Shown: positions 20,850 to 32,900, counted from the first letter of the stretch. The stretch: DNA of 64,000 bases from Zelopaecilomyces penicillatus (GCA_005765155.1 VCCP01000001.1:2480001-2544000); one strand, 5' to 3'. Notes: generated from the sequence alone by a model not told the origin. Numbers and translations: made by a program.

Positions 20850-21383
20850 GGTGTTGTTAAAGTACAAGTAGGGGGAGAAATTAATGAAATCGCTTGACTG
20901 AGAATTAAAAACTTTTAAAAAAGAGAGGAAAGTAACGAAATGAAAAAAAAGGTATCGGCATCGTAAGCCGGCCAGATCGGAATTGATGGATGTTCTCACT
21001 AACCCACGCGATTGTTTCATCACAGGCAGCAACTTTGTGGTTGAAACAAAATGCTGAAACAACAACCGTCGCAGAGGTTCGTCGCCCCCTTGCATTTCGC
21101 CTGATGTTGATGTTTGTAGAGCGCTACGGCCCGCCCTAGTAATCACCATTTACATATAATAGATTGCAACCCCCTTCAAGAAAGCAGAATCATAGTGGTC
21201 GTCATTGTTTCTGAAGCTGGCAACTCTATTGCATTGACTGGCTGTAATTTTTAGTCTCGTCTTGTCATCCCATGTAAATTAATTTCTCGCTCTCAATTCT
21301 TGGACAGTTGTCTACTTACATTAACGTTTCCCTTTCCACTGAGCGATTACTTCTATTTTCTTATTTCTTTTAAAGTGACAGCC
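20850..21383. promoter_or_regulatory. Bidirectional promoter: prolyl 4-hydroxylase / PDI-like gene
   Basis: This 534 bp lies between the start codons of two divergently transcribed genes for secretory-pathway proteins. The sequences next to both ATGs are pyrimidine-rich on the respective coding strands. I identify no specific binding site; shared regulation is inferred from the arrangement. Confidence 0.5.
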
Positions 21384-23061
21384 ATGGCAATACTACTTCG
21401 GCCTCTTCTATTGCTGCTGGCCAGCCAGGCGTTTGCCTGGGATTTCAACGGGGCCGCAGAGGTGAAGCAGTTCCTGGCAGAAAATGAGGATGCGCTGCTG
21501 GCGTGTGAGTTTGTTTTTGAATGCATACAACCTACATTGACCGTGTTCACGCGGAATACTGATTGATTTTCTATTACTCATGGCAAACAGTTGTTGCTGT
21601 AAGTCTTAAATACGGACGATTCATTTCATGAGTTCAAACAAAGAACGACTGCAAAATGATACAGATTCGCTGACGCAAAAGCCTTGACTTTGACGTTTCA
21701 CAGCCAAAAACGTGAGTTATCATCCCACGCCTGCTATACCTTTATAATTGTACATCAAAGGCTCCGACCCTCCCTGATCTGATGGACATTCTCGAACCTC
21801 TTGGGTAACACATCCCAGCGAATCAAGCAAACCTCTGTTACCAGAATGGAAAACTGTCCAGCAGAGTGGCAAATTAAACACCAACGGCATCAACGTCGTC
21901 GCAAAGTCAGTAGACTGTGCTGTTGCCCGCGATCTATGCCGGGACATGGACGTGGCTTCGTTTCCTGCTATACGACTGTACCATCAGAATCGGTCGGCTA
22001 TTAGATACCGTGGCCCCCGTAAAGCCGAAGCGTAAGTTCCCTTTGCCACATTGCCTTTTTTCCCTTCTTTGCACACACAATGTTAGACACACCTGCTTGT
22101 ATTGGACTATTGTGTTAGTATACTATTCTTGACAATTTACCTTCAACTGACATAGGACTGTGGATGAAACATTTGTAGCATAATCTCCTTTGTGCAGCGA
22201 GTATCAAGACCAGCGGTTTCTAAGCTCGGCACGCAGGATATCGCATCGTTCTCATCCAGCGACGATATTGTCTTCATCGCCCATCTGGGACAAGAGAACG
22301 ATGAAAATGACGTCGGAAGCCTCTCTCAGCGGATGAAGGTTCTCGCCAATGAGTATCATGATAGATACTCGTTTGGAGTGACGCAAGGCCCTCCCGGAGA
22401 ATCTACACCTAGCAATGTTGGCAGCATCTCGTGCTACAACAACCTCGACGGTTCTCGACATGACACGGCAGAGATCTACAGCGTCGATGCACTCAAAAAG
22501 ACTCTAGACGCGTGCACGACTCTCTTGGTCCCACAGCTAACCCGGCGGAATGAGATGAAGTACACCTCGGTAAGGACCTACCCTCCCACACGCCCGCCGC
22601 GGCCTCTTTCCCAGCAAAAAAGGTGATTATGTGTTAGTTTGATGAGTGGATGGCTGACCAAGTGCTTGCAAAACCCCCTCTTTCTGCAGACCGGCAAGTC
22701 GATCGTCTATTACTTTAGCGATGACGCCCAAGACCGTGACGCTTACACACGAGACATCAAGCCCGTAGCAAGGGCGTACAAGGAGTACCTGCAGCTTGTG
22801 ACAGTCGATTCAAGCGAGTACCCCGACATGGCCCGCGGCATGGGCATCCCCTCGAAACATGGACTCGCCGTCCGTAACCCGCACAACGGACAGGTGTTCC
22901 CGCTCCCTGACAGCGGCTATGGGAGTAACGGCCGCATCTCTGCCGATGCCGTTAGCCGCTTCATCGTGTCCATCTCGGAGGGCAAAGCGCAGCCATGGGA
23001 CGGTCGCTTGGCCACAGACGAGGGCAGTGCTGCTAGCAAAGCAGGTCACGATGAGCTTTGA
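21384..23061 (+). CDS. ER-luminal PDI-like protein with HDEL, lacking a CxxC active site
   Basis: Six exons were placed: 21384-21504, 21591-21598, 21704-21711, 21819-22031, 22179-22569 and 22690-23061, giving 370 residues. Two exons are only 8 nt long. Residues 1-18 are a signal peptide (MAILLRPLLLLLASQAFAWD). A thioredoxin-fold domain follows: where PDI has WCGHC this protein has AFVAPKTES, so the redox motif is absent. The cis-Pro loop is retained (VASFPAIRLY). Two further thioredoxin-like segments follow (DDIVFIAHLGQ and KSIVYYFSDDAQ), and the C-terminus is HDEL, the ER retrieval signal. It probably works as a non-catalytic ER chaperone or retention partner. The intron phases all agree, which supports the microexons. 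The divergent neighbour is a prolyl 4-hydroxylase. Confidence 0.85.
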
Positions 23062-23796
23062 TAGAAGGCAGCCGCTATAACTGTTGCTGCTGATCTTCCG
23101 TGAGATGTTTGGATTAACCTCCGAATTCTCATGTAACCACTATTAGTTGTTGTGTCGCTGAAATCATCGTGATCTGCCGCTATGTGGAATAGACTCCTGA
23201 GGGTTGGGCGCACGCGATGACAGAGAGAAGAAAGGTCATCATTTATGGAGTTTAGCTTAGGTAACTTTTTTTTTTTTAGCTACAGGTGCAGATTGTTTCG
23301 TGAGCCCAGCCCCTAGCACCTTCCCTTCTCTTCTCTTAATACACGCTAGATGCTCGCTCCCCTGCCTCCCTTCTTCCTGCAAGTTCAATACGGACGGACT
23401 TCTAATTATGTATTCCACCGATCTCCACACCGGAATCTGCCCCCGTTCAACTGTTGAATTAAAGTACGACAGGTTGACTCCCCGAACTAACATTTCGAAG
23501 CACAAAGTCACAACCATTTCTTAACTGTGGCCAATTCCACACTTCGCCCTTCTGGAGCAATTAAATGAAACTTCTCTCAGTTTTTGGTGCTCGCGAAAGT
23601 GAAAACCTTGGCATTTATTACATACGTCACCAGTTCTCGTCCAGCTGAAATCATATACACCAGGATATGACCATGAGAATTGGGCAGATGCCTAACAGAA
23701 CCTAAACGCCTATACCATACACAGTACTAGAAATGTTTTTCCTCCTCTGATACACATGTCAAACCGTTTGAACCTGCCGCTCTTCACATGGCTTGA
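23062..23796. other. Convergent intergenic region
   Basis: This 735 bp lies between the PDI-like gene and the small hypothetical gene. It contains an 11-nt T-run at about 23267-23278. No gene is supported. Confidence 0.5.
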
Positions 23797-24322
23797 TCAT
23801 TTGCGGGTGGACGGGTGGTATGTCGCATTCGCAAAATCGCCTGTTGCGCCTATATGGTAGACGACATCAAACTGAGACGGGTCGCTGGGAGGGTATACAC
23901 TTCGGACCGCACCTGCAGTCCTCGGATTGCCAGAATGAGTCGTTTGTTGGTTTGGAACAAGGGGATGATGTAGCCACCCCGGAGAGGATGTTCCAGGCTT
24001 CCTGGGATTAGGAATCTGCTTTGGAGGCGTGGAGAGATGGATAGGGATCGTGTTCCTGTTGCCGTAATAGCTGGGGTAGCGTGGCCGCGCAGCTGCAACG
24101 GAAGAGGCACCGGCCTGTTGGTCTCGAGCGTCTCGAGCATACATCCAGGTTGGACCATTGGTTTTGTCATTCGATGATTGTCCATGGAAGTCATACTAAT
24201 TACTTCGATGTTAGACAAGAGCTCCAAAGATGGATCGCAATCATGCTTACATAGGATGACTCTGTAGGCGAACGGCCTGGAGGGCCATAGCCAACAGGTG
24301 CGGATGCTTGTCCGGAAGACAT
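23797..24322 (-). CDS. Small hypothetical protein (156 aa), unrecognised
   Basis: Exons 24322-24251 and 24195-23797, separated by a 55-nt intron with donor GTAAGC and acceptor ATTAG, give 156 residues starting MSSGQASAPVGYGPPGRSPT. The protein is rich in Pro, Ser, Gly and Tyr and appears disordered, with no signal peptide or membrane segment. The C-terminus, DPSQFDVVYHIGATGDFANA followed by TYHPS, has a more ordered look and may be the conserved part. The intron restores one continuous frame across both exons (phase 0, TAT|TAT). It diverges from the DUF3632-like gene, sharing a 940-bp upstream region. No function can be assigned. Confidence 0.6.
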
Positions 24323-25262
24323 GATTTTAGAATAGGCACAAGTGGCGGTAATGATTTCGTAATGGACTTGTCGTTGTTCTTGAAGTTGATGAAGCTGAGA
24401 ATGGTAAATGTTCTAATGTTCAACCCAAGCTTTTGGAGAATCACCTGGCCTTATTATACCCTGTCAGGACTTGCATCTCTGGATTCTACCAGGTAGTTCC
24501 TCTAGATGTTACGCGCCAGACGGAATTGCATTTTTGTTGCCCTTGCAGGCCCCATACACGGCCCGTCAGCCGAAGTCCCCAACAACACCAGAATCCATGA
24601 AGAAAGGAACTTCACAAAGTTGGATTGATGCTTAAAGATAGAAACAATAGACGCTGCTCTCGGGTTGAGGTATGCAGCGGCAAAAGAAACCAGTCAAAGT
24701 ACATGAAACCCTCAAGGGTTGCCAGGACGCCACAGAAATTAGCCAGGGGCCGCGGCCAGTTAAGCGCTTGGGTGAAGTGAAGAAGGGTAACCGCCTCAAC
24801 GTTACCTTGAGCTAATGTGCGGTAGGCGGCTATCCGAACTGTTGGGTCCCCAAATTTGGCTGGCCGTGTTCCTCTGCTCCTCAGCACAAGCTCGAACTTT
24901 CCCCAGGGCATTTGATTGGGGCGCTAAGACTGAGAGGTCTAGAGACTGGAGTTGCGAATCCACAGCCGACCGCGGCTTCACGGCCCTGGATTCAAGATGT
25001 GGAGAGGGCGGGCGGTAGCCGACACAACTTGACCCCGCCTCATTTACGCGCCCGACTGTGGCACATCAATCATCACACTTTGGCTCAGCCTCCCGAAAAG
25101 TTGAGATCGGACAAAACATAGATAAGTACTCGGAGACAGTTCAATATTAAGCACGACTGTCAATCAAATAATTTCACCTCAAACTTGAATCTCTATTTTT
25201 CTCTCACCTCCATCCATCTGCTGTACTATTACCTTGGTCGCTCACACTTCCCAAGAACCAAC
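24323..25262. promoter_or_regulatory. Shared upstream region of two divergent genes
   Basis: This 940 bp separates the starts of the 156-residue protein gene and the DUF3632-like gene. No gene is supported within it; a GC-richer block at 24750-25030 gives short spurious frames. Confidence 0.4.
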
Positions 25263-26217
25263 ATGGACGCCCTAAAGTCTCTCGACGGCGCCACCTACGA
25301 GCCCAGTGAACGAGCCGTATTGAACATGCTCAAGGGGGTGCTAGAGTATCCAGCCACTGTGGAAGCACGAGGTGCCAAAATTGCCGATGATATCCTCCAC
25401 TTCTACCTCGATAACACCGATGATGAAGAGGTTGATGGTATGCTATTCGCCATGTGGGGAGTTTGGCTTGAGCTGGTCTCTTATATCCCACATGGCCATG
25501 AATGGCATCAATGTCTAGCCCATGCCTTCGACCTTGTCCACCTGGATGAGAGAGTCATTGGCAATAAGGACACGGTATTTTTGATACATTCAGGCGAAAT
25601 ACGCCAAAGAAATGCAAACATGTTAACGAAATGCGCCTAGAACTTTCTTGAATTCCCTCAACTTTCGATGAGCCTAACAGAGCAATGGGAGCAAAGTAAG
25701 CATTGCAATTTCCCCCTAACCTTGTACACTTTTGCTTACTCTTTCTCAAGAGCCCTACGAACGTGAAGACAACGATACTTTCGAGCACTTTTACTGGAAA
25801 AACCTCAATTTTTTCTTGTCTCAACTCATCGGCCGTGGCCTCATACAAGACCAAGTTCGCTTGCCCATCTGGGAGATTCGTTCAGCTCTTGAAGAGCCTA
25901 ATACGAAGGGACCTTTAATGGATTGCCGAGTTTGGGTCGCGACTCAGTGGCTTATAAACTGCGGCGATACGCTAGAAAAGGAAATGAAAAGCCCTAATGA
26001 AGATCTTACTGAGCGTCAGGCCATTAACAGGGGAACGGGCAAGCTTTGCGTCGATAGCAACATCATGCCTCGAAGCGTGCAGCGATGGGAGTTCTGGAAG
26101 AAACGGCTAGCCGAAATTGCCGAGGGGGCTGACGGCGACCTTGGGCTTGAGGAAGAGACTAAGAAACGTGTTGAGGAGGCCTTGAAGGTTTTAGGACGCT
26201 ATTCTATGTCCGTGTAA
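25263..26217 (+). CDS. DUF3632-like fungal protein of unknown function
   Basis: Exons 25263-25574, 25641-25695 and 25751-26217 give 277 residues beginning MDALKSLDGATYEPSERAVL. The order of features matches the fungal DUF3632 family: an N-terminal helical part, then FYWKNLNFFLSQLIGRGLIQ, a WEIRSALEEP motif, a VWVATQWLINCGDTLEKEM segment and a C-terminal RWEFWKKRLAEIAE block. The family is common in Pezizomycotina, usually as small cytosolic proteins without known activity. No signal peptide or membrane segment is seen. The assignment is from memory of the family pattern. It sits beside a 1.9-kb gene-poor stretch. Confidence 0.75.
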
Positions 26218-27037
26218 TGATGTAAATAATAAAATACCTCTAATAAACATTTAATTCCATGTGTACTAACTTCAACTATCTTAACACTAGGGAAGACGAG
26301 AATAGAAAAAGAAAAAAGGTCAAAAAGGAAATAATATGATAAGATATCAATAAATGCAGCATGACTGATGCATCGCGCCGTCTTGGCAACAGGACCTGCT
26401 TTGTAGCTCATATTAATATCAAAATGTGATGGAGCAAAGTGAGGCGGTGGCGCGGTGATCGTACGAGGCGAATAGTTAGCAACGGGCGCAATACATATCC
26501 GTGTACTTGTTATAATGCCTACCTACCCTCATACAGTACCTAGTATCTACGTACAAGGTATTACAATTTACGGTGTGTAAAGGAGGAATGCATGCATGCT
26601 CTGTCAGTGTCATGTCAGATCTTTAATAGAAAGCCCCCCCCCAAGCCCCCGTTCCAAGCTCCCGTTCCACTCTTGACACGACTCAGTTTGGCCCAGTCTG
26701 TGCAAGATGCATCTGTATTTGGCACTAGCTACGGACTAATAAAGGTTCAAGAGTCGTGCTATTCGCATTCTCTTAGTCTGTACAACAAGCTATCCCTGAT
26801 CTATTTCGAGCAAATCCCTGTACTACTATTTTAAAAGTATTAAATTTGACAAGTATACAAAAAAATGATGCAATATAATATTAGCCACGTAAAGAAGAGC
26901 TGTAATAGCTTCATGAAAAAACATCTTAAAGCTGCTGATTGTTTTATTGTTATAATCTGATGTCAGCCTGCCCAGCAGCCTCGCAATAACCTCACACCAG
27001 CCCTTTCTAAGAGGACTTGTTTTGCGTTATACGTTCC

Positions 27038-27072
27038 TATGCCCTGGCACCAGAGTTTGGTGCCATGGCATA
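27038..27072. repeat. Inverted repeat (15-bp arms, 5-nt loop)
   Basis: The left arm TATGCCCTGGCACCA (27038-27052) and right arm TGGTGCCATGGCATA (27058-27072) pair at 14 of 15 positions around the loop GAGTT. The role is unknown. Confidence 0.8.
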
Positions 27073-27974
27073 GTGGTGTGGGGATCTCCTTGAACTAGGC
27101 AGGGGATGGCCTGCTGCAGGGATTAAGAGAATGCGAGAGGATATGAATAGCAAGACTCTTGAACATTAGTCCGCAGCTAGTGTCAAATATAGACGCATCT
27201 TGCAGACAGATGCACAGACCAAGAGAGGTGTCATGTTCAATGATTGAGAGTCATTATCCCACCGGAGCCTGGCTCCTCTTTCAAAATGCATCTTAATTGG
27301 ATACTAGTTCGGATCCGGACTTAATACTTTGTCATCAAGAGAGATATCCTAGGCTTCAGCTAACAGTGCCCAGTCTTAACCTTGAGATTTTCAACTACTC
27401 ATGTCTTGCTAGGCTGAATTATCGGCACCTACGTATATGCTACTCGATGCGGCTGCTCCGTTTTTGCAAAAAGCGTTGCACGCATCACCCGTAAATGGAA
27501 TGGCTAGCCCTACGGCGTTGGGTTTATCATTAGTGTCTGGCCCTATTCCAAGCCTCCATCGCTACTTTGGCAGTGTAGGCCGCTAGATGATTTACTAGTA
27601 GCTGTATTTGAAAGTCAGCTCCCTAAAAGTGTGTGTGTTATCGCTTTCTGAGCAAACCTCAATGACACCTCTTTCGGAACTGAGCTGACAGGAAGGGCAT
27701 GACTAGTACTTCACATGGTGCTGCTGGTTGGGCCAGTAAAACTCACACGACTGTGACAAATGTTAGTCCGTGACAGTCTAATCCACAATGACACCACCCC
27801 CAACAACACCGACGTGGGTCCGACCAACATTGCGCCCGTCGACACGTGTGTGATTGTCTGTAATAGTCGAGTCAGCCATATAGTGGGATACACTTTAAAA
27901 CATTGCGGACCCATTATGCTCCGGTTTGTCCCATTATGTCCTGGTTTCCTATGTAGCAAGTACACAAATCAGGG

Positions 27975-28013
27975 CTTCTTCTTCTTCTTTTGTCTTCTTC
28001 TTCTTCTTCTTCA
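27975..28013 (+). repeat. CTT microsatellite in the GT31 leader
   Basis: Repeated CTT units, interrupted once by TTTTG, lie about 90 nt before the GT31 start codon. This is probably a pyrimidine-rich 5' UTR or core promoter tract. Confidence 0.7.
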
Positions 28014-28103
28014 ACTTCGACGTTGTCCTTCACTCCCGCTCTTTGTTTCTCGCTTTGCATTAGTAGCAAGCTAGATTTGCTCCCACCTCGAGACAAGGGC
28101 GGC

Positions 28104-29800
28104 ATGTTCGTCGGTTGGAGCAGCTTGAATATGATTTTCTCCTCACTAGGCAGCAGATTCGCAGGATCGACTTCATTGTCACGTCGCTCTATAACACTGT
28201 TGGTGGTATTTGGCATTTTCCTAGGTGCCCTTCTCGTCGCTTCGAAACGACTGGGAAGCCTGTGTCCGGATGGCTCATATTACTGTGGCGAGTTTCCCAG
28301 TTCTCGACATGAGCACACAGCGCAGATTAAATCGCAACCCGAAGGCAGTATCGAATCTGGTGTGGGCAAGGACAACAACCATGTCAACATCCCATCAGCC
28401 ACAGTCCACCGCGACACCCTCAGCAAGCCCACGGGAACACTGGAGTCGGACTGTGCCCACTTCCCGGATACATCCAACATCCTCCTCATTATGAAGACTG
28501 GCGCTTCTGAGGCCTATGCAAGGATTCCAACCCAACTTGTTACCACTCTTAAATGCCTCCCAGACTTTCTCATCTTCAGCGACATGGAGCAGAAAGTTGC
28601 TGGCTACAAAATCCACGATAGCCTCCAAACCGTCATCGGCGAAGTCAAATTCAATAACAAAGACTTTGATTTATATCATCGCCAGCAAACTTGTGCTGTT
28701 GATCAAGAGAACTGCAATAAAGACACCGATAGCGCGTCGGCTGGGTGGGCTCTTGATAAGTACAAGAACATCCATATGGCTGAAAAGGCGTTCCACATGC
28801 GACCCGACTTTGACTGGTACCTTTTTGTTGACGCCGATACGTATGTTGTTTGGTCCACAATGGTGGAGTGGTTGAAGAAGCTGGATGCGTCCAACCCTAT
28901 GTACTTTGGCAGTGTGGCGATGCTTGGCGATCTTCCGTTCGGACATGGCGGGAGCGGTTATGTCGTATCCAAGACGGCGATGCATGAGTTCTTCGAAGGC
29001 AAGACGAATGTAGCCAATCGGTGGGATCAGCGTACAACGCGTACATGTTGCGGCGATGCCATGTTTTCCGAGGCCATAAGGGAAGAAACAGGAATTGTGG
29101 TGAACAATACGGTAAGTCTCTTGTGGTAGACGTCGGAATCTTTGCCCTCACTTTCATTTAGTAACCCCCTTTTCCTCTTTAAATCCTCACCCTAAGCCTT
29201 TCATACTATCTGAGGGTTCGTTTCTGACCTCCAGCTTATCAGTGGCCGACCATCAATGGAGAAAAGCCGTTCACGATACCCTACGCAGAGGATGAATGGT
29301 GCCAGCCTATCGCCACGATGCATCATGTGGGGAGCGAGGAGGTTTCGGAGCTGTATGCCTTTGACCAGGAGAAAACCTTTTCGGCTCCTGTGCGCATCCG
29401 CGACCTTTACTATCGATTTGTCGAGCCTCGATTGGCACCTAGCCGGACAAACTGGGACAACCTGAGCGACGACACATTCTATCTCAACAGCACGGCGATG
29501 CAATACCAGGATTGGGAGTTGGCGCGTGCCAAAAAGGAAGGCTTGACAGAGGTGGAGCAGAAAGCTCACTTGAGCTTCATCGACTGTGGCAAGGCGTGTC
29601 AGGAGAACCAGAGTTGCCTCCAGTACCGATTCCACCAGGGCATTTGCGCCTTCAGCTCCAAGATTAAGCATGGCCACCCTACCAAGAAGGAAGAAAAAGA
29701 CGAGGACCGCTGGTTGAGTGGCTGGAACGTGGACAGAATCAGGGAATGGGTGAAGACGAACGACCACTGCAAGCCGGATTTCGCCTGGCCCTTGGCATGA
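28104..29800 (+). CDS. Glycosyltransferase family 31 (Fringe-like) type II membrane protein
   Basis: Exons 28104-29111 and 29243-29800 give 521 residues. The first ATG that gives a sensible protein is 28104. A short basic N-terminus precedes one membrane anchor (SITLLVVFGIFLGALLVASK, about residues 29-48), the usual Golgi type II topology. The catalytic domain carries the metal/UDP-sugar-binding DxD in WYLFVDADTYVVW near residue 245, then GGSGYVVSKTAM and a CCGDAMFSEAI segment. After the intron, NGEKP...WCQPIATMHHV follows the pattern of fungal GT31 proteins. A Cys-rich C-terminus (DCGKACQENQSCLQYRF) resembles a PAN/apple-like module. The acceptor sugar and physiological role are unknown. Confidence 0.88.
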
Positions 29801-29918
29801 ATATCATCGTTGCCGCCTGAACCTGCACACGATCTCACTGCCACCAATGGTAAAGATTGAGTCCGAAGCACTTGCATATGTGCGAGAGCCGAACATTGAC
29901 CCCAAACTCGGATGTCAA

Positions 29919-29943
29919 GAGACGGGCTCGAAGCCCGAGTCTC
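29919..29943 (+). repeat. Stem-loop 3' of the GT31 gene
   Basis: GAGAC-GGGCT, loop CGA, AGCCC-GA-GTCTC: ten base pairs with a 2-nt bulge. It starts 119 nt after the GT31 stop and could lie in the 3' UTR. It looks superficially like a tRNA T-arm, but no full tRNA fold is present. Confidence 0.6.
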
Positions 29944-32900
29944 CTCCACGCTAATCATGCGATGCAGTGCACAATGAGTGATTATTCATGATGCGAGAGC
30001 GACAACGCAGTATAGGTGTAATTACTGTGTAGTGTGACAGTACGTGCGCAGTAACAGGGTCGAGACGGTTTCGCTGGGCGTTCCTCCAAGACACAGCAAT
30101 TGCTTTTGTTCCCCACAGACTCACTCGTATTCTAATATCTCCTCTCTCGAGTCGGAGGGCACACGCCACCTAAATGTCGGCTACAGGGGTTGGCAAAGAC
30201 ACAATGACGGGGCGGGTGCGTCGGCTCATCGCTCGAGCGAAGAAGAGACACGGATCCGAGCGATTTCATAACCCTCAATGGGTGAGGGGAAATCGTCTTT
30301 GGAAGATGCTGGCGTGGGTGGCTTCATGATGAGGAGACGTCGTATAGGCAAAACAGTGGCGCGTCTTTCGATGATGCCTCATCGCGTTATCCATCAGTGT
30401 GCAACCCTCCTACAGGGAGGGTAAAAAGGAGGCCAGAGACGTGCAGCCGCAACAAACCGCCCGATTGCGCAGTAAGTGGTTCATGCGCCGACATGGATTG
30501 GAATCATGGAAGTGCGACATTGGCCAAACCACGCAATCTGTTCAAAGACATTGGCGCTGCAAGTTGAAGGCGGATAGGAGGTTGAGCGTCTAGGATTGAA
30601 ACCGGCGTACGGAGAAATAAAAATCGACGTGGTCTGGCAAGATTGCATTTTGAGAATCCATACTGTATAACAAGAAGGTGCAGGAGAGAGGGGATGAAGC
30701 GCTGGAGTGCCTTCCTAGCATGTGCCCAGGCAATACGGGCAGTTGGAAGGAGAAGTACCTAAAAAAGCATACATAACTAATTTTTAATAATACTAGGTAT
30801 TTAATGAATCAACTCATCAACGACTGGCAGTAACATGGAAAGTGGGTAAATGGGCTCTCATTACTCTGTAATCAACCGTTGAAACACTGAGAGTTGACAA
30901 TGATTATCGCTATGTTGTTTTCCTAGATCAGGTAGCACATCCCGATCGTCGTGCTGCCTGTGTTCCTTGCTAGAGCAATACTGATGGACTCAGTCGAGTT
31001 ACATCGCATGCTCTACCCGCTTACTGCCTCAGGGAAGTATTAAAACCCCTGGGTTGTAACTTGTGGAGCGCTCCATGTCGCGCGAATTGCACATCATTAA
31101 AGACTCCCTCTGGCCAATATTAACAGCTGATGTCATAGCATAGGTAGGTAGGTGATCTGAGAGCCCACCGGACCAGGCAAGTGCCTATTGAGGATGGAAT
31201 CACATTGGAGCAGCCTTTTGGGATGGTTCAAGTACAGGTGGGCAGACCGCATGATGCTAATGGCTTTATAGGCAGTACTTTGCAGGAACAAGCTAAGAGA
31301 CGCGCGCACAATATGCAACGCAGAACGCCGACTGGTTTAAGAAGAAAGGAAAAAGGCATCCGATGTGCAACTGTCGTAGATACGCTGTAATTGGGCGTTG
31401 CAAACAGCCGTATTCGTGATCCATTATGACTACTACTATGCCTACCTCTTTTATCTCTCTACGCCGTACATAGCAGGTGAAGCATCATGTCATACCTATC
31501 CTTGGAGCGGCGATGTGTGCAGATACCTGCAGACGCGTGCAGGAGCCCTGTGGCAAAGTTGTGGGCGTCAACTGACCGCCGCTCTGCTGAACTCTGGGGG
31601 AGCTGACTTCTGGACGCATGCCCATGCTGGAGGCTGGAGATGGCTGAGTCGTGGCGGCTAATGGTGGGCGGCTATGAGGGGGTTAATAGGGGGCGGACGT
31701 CGCTCAGCATGTCTATCCACCCCACTGTACTTTTGCTGGACATTTCTGCTTTCTAGGTAGTAATTGTGGGATCAATTCAGTCTGTCACCCGCCCAGTCAG
31801 GTCACTCAGCCATCAGACAGGCAGACGGGCATTGTTCCACCCGTGGATGGCTAGCATCATTTATATAATTGACACGATTGAAATATGCGCAGAGTTGATA
31901 ACCTAGCCATCTCTTGGCCGTGTACGGAGTAGCACAGCACCATTGACTTGTCACCGTCAACTGTGTGGTTGTCCATAGCTGGAGCTGTACCTGCCTGTAG
32001 CGGTACTTGTACCTGTAGCCAAAGGCTAGCGCCATGAGATGGTGTGTGTGGTCCCTGCATCTCGGCTCTTGCAAGGGGGAGTGGGGAGAGAGGAGTGGAT
32101 CGGATGAATGCTGATGGCGGTCATGCATGCATGAGCACAGTGCCGTCACTAGCAGCTTGGTCAAGAACTCTGTTTTGCTGTGCCGATACGGGGAAGAATG
32201 TAATAAGTTAAAAGCAAGTGTTGATGAAAAAACCTACCTACAGTGCGGTACTTAGGCGGCCAAGAGGCACAGAGACGGTGGTCGTGAGGAGGCATCGCAT
32301 TACTGCAGTAGTCTGCATTGGAGTCGTTGAAGTGGTAATAGCTCATTGGACACGTAATTACTTATTCAAATCCATCTAACAATGTACCATGGTACGGCTC
32401 CGCGTACAGAGCCACTGTAGGTGTAGGTACACAGCTGCTGTTGGAAGCTCGGAAATGACCACGGTCACATTTGCACAGCATCACATTGGCAAGTCCCCCC
32501 ATTCCGGCCGAACCCCTCCCAGGTCAGATCCCAATGTTATTTGATATTAAAGGCTCGCTCCCCTTCCCCGTATTGTTTGGATGCTACCAAGATACCCAGA
32601 CACCAGACACCAGCCTACCAACCCACCAACTAGTTGCAACTGCCATTTCTCTCTACCCACTCTTCCTTCAATCACTCGCAGCATTCGTCGTCAGATTTCG
32701 CATCAATCGCTTCCTGTGAACCCCCCTCAAATAAAAAAGAACCCCGGTACTGCTGCTGTGCAGCATAAGGCACGGAGCATTGAAATTTGTGCACGTCCTA
32801 GGCTGCAACCTGCACTGCCGTTGCCGGCCCGTGTCCTGGCCGCGTCGCCCCCGCTTTATTGCAGCCGCCCCAAGACTTGGTGAACTCCAGTCAATTCCAG

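Larger units (their letters stand above)
26218..28103. other. Gene-poor, AT-rich stretch
   Basis: No gene is supported in 1.9 kb. AT content is raised at 26220-26360 and 26830-26960. It contains a near-perfect 15-bp inverted repeat at 27038-27072 and a CTT repeat at 27975-28013 just before the GT31 start. I could not recognise a transposon or terminal repeats. Confidence 0.5.

Noticed and set aside
27751..27860. Imperfect inverted repeat (GACTGTGAC / GTGACAGTC) suggesting a MITE
   Set aside because: Arms are short and imperfect, with no target-site duplication visible.
29201..29767. 188-codon minus-strand frame
   Set aside because: Antisense to GT31 exon 2.
29910..29950. tRNA-like T-arm (GGGCTCGAAGCCC)
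   Set aside because: No acceptor stem, D-arm or anticodon arm can be folded around it; treated as a simple stem-loop.
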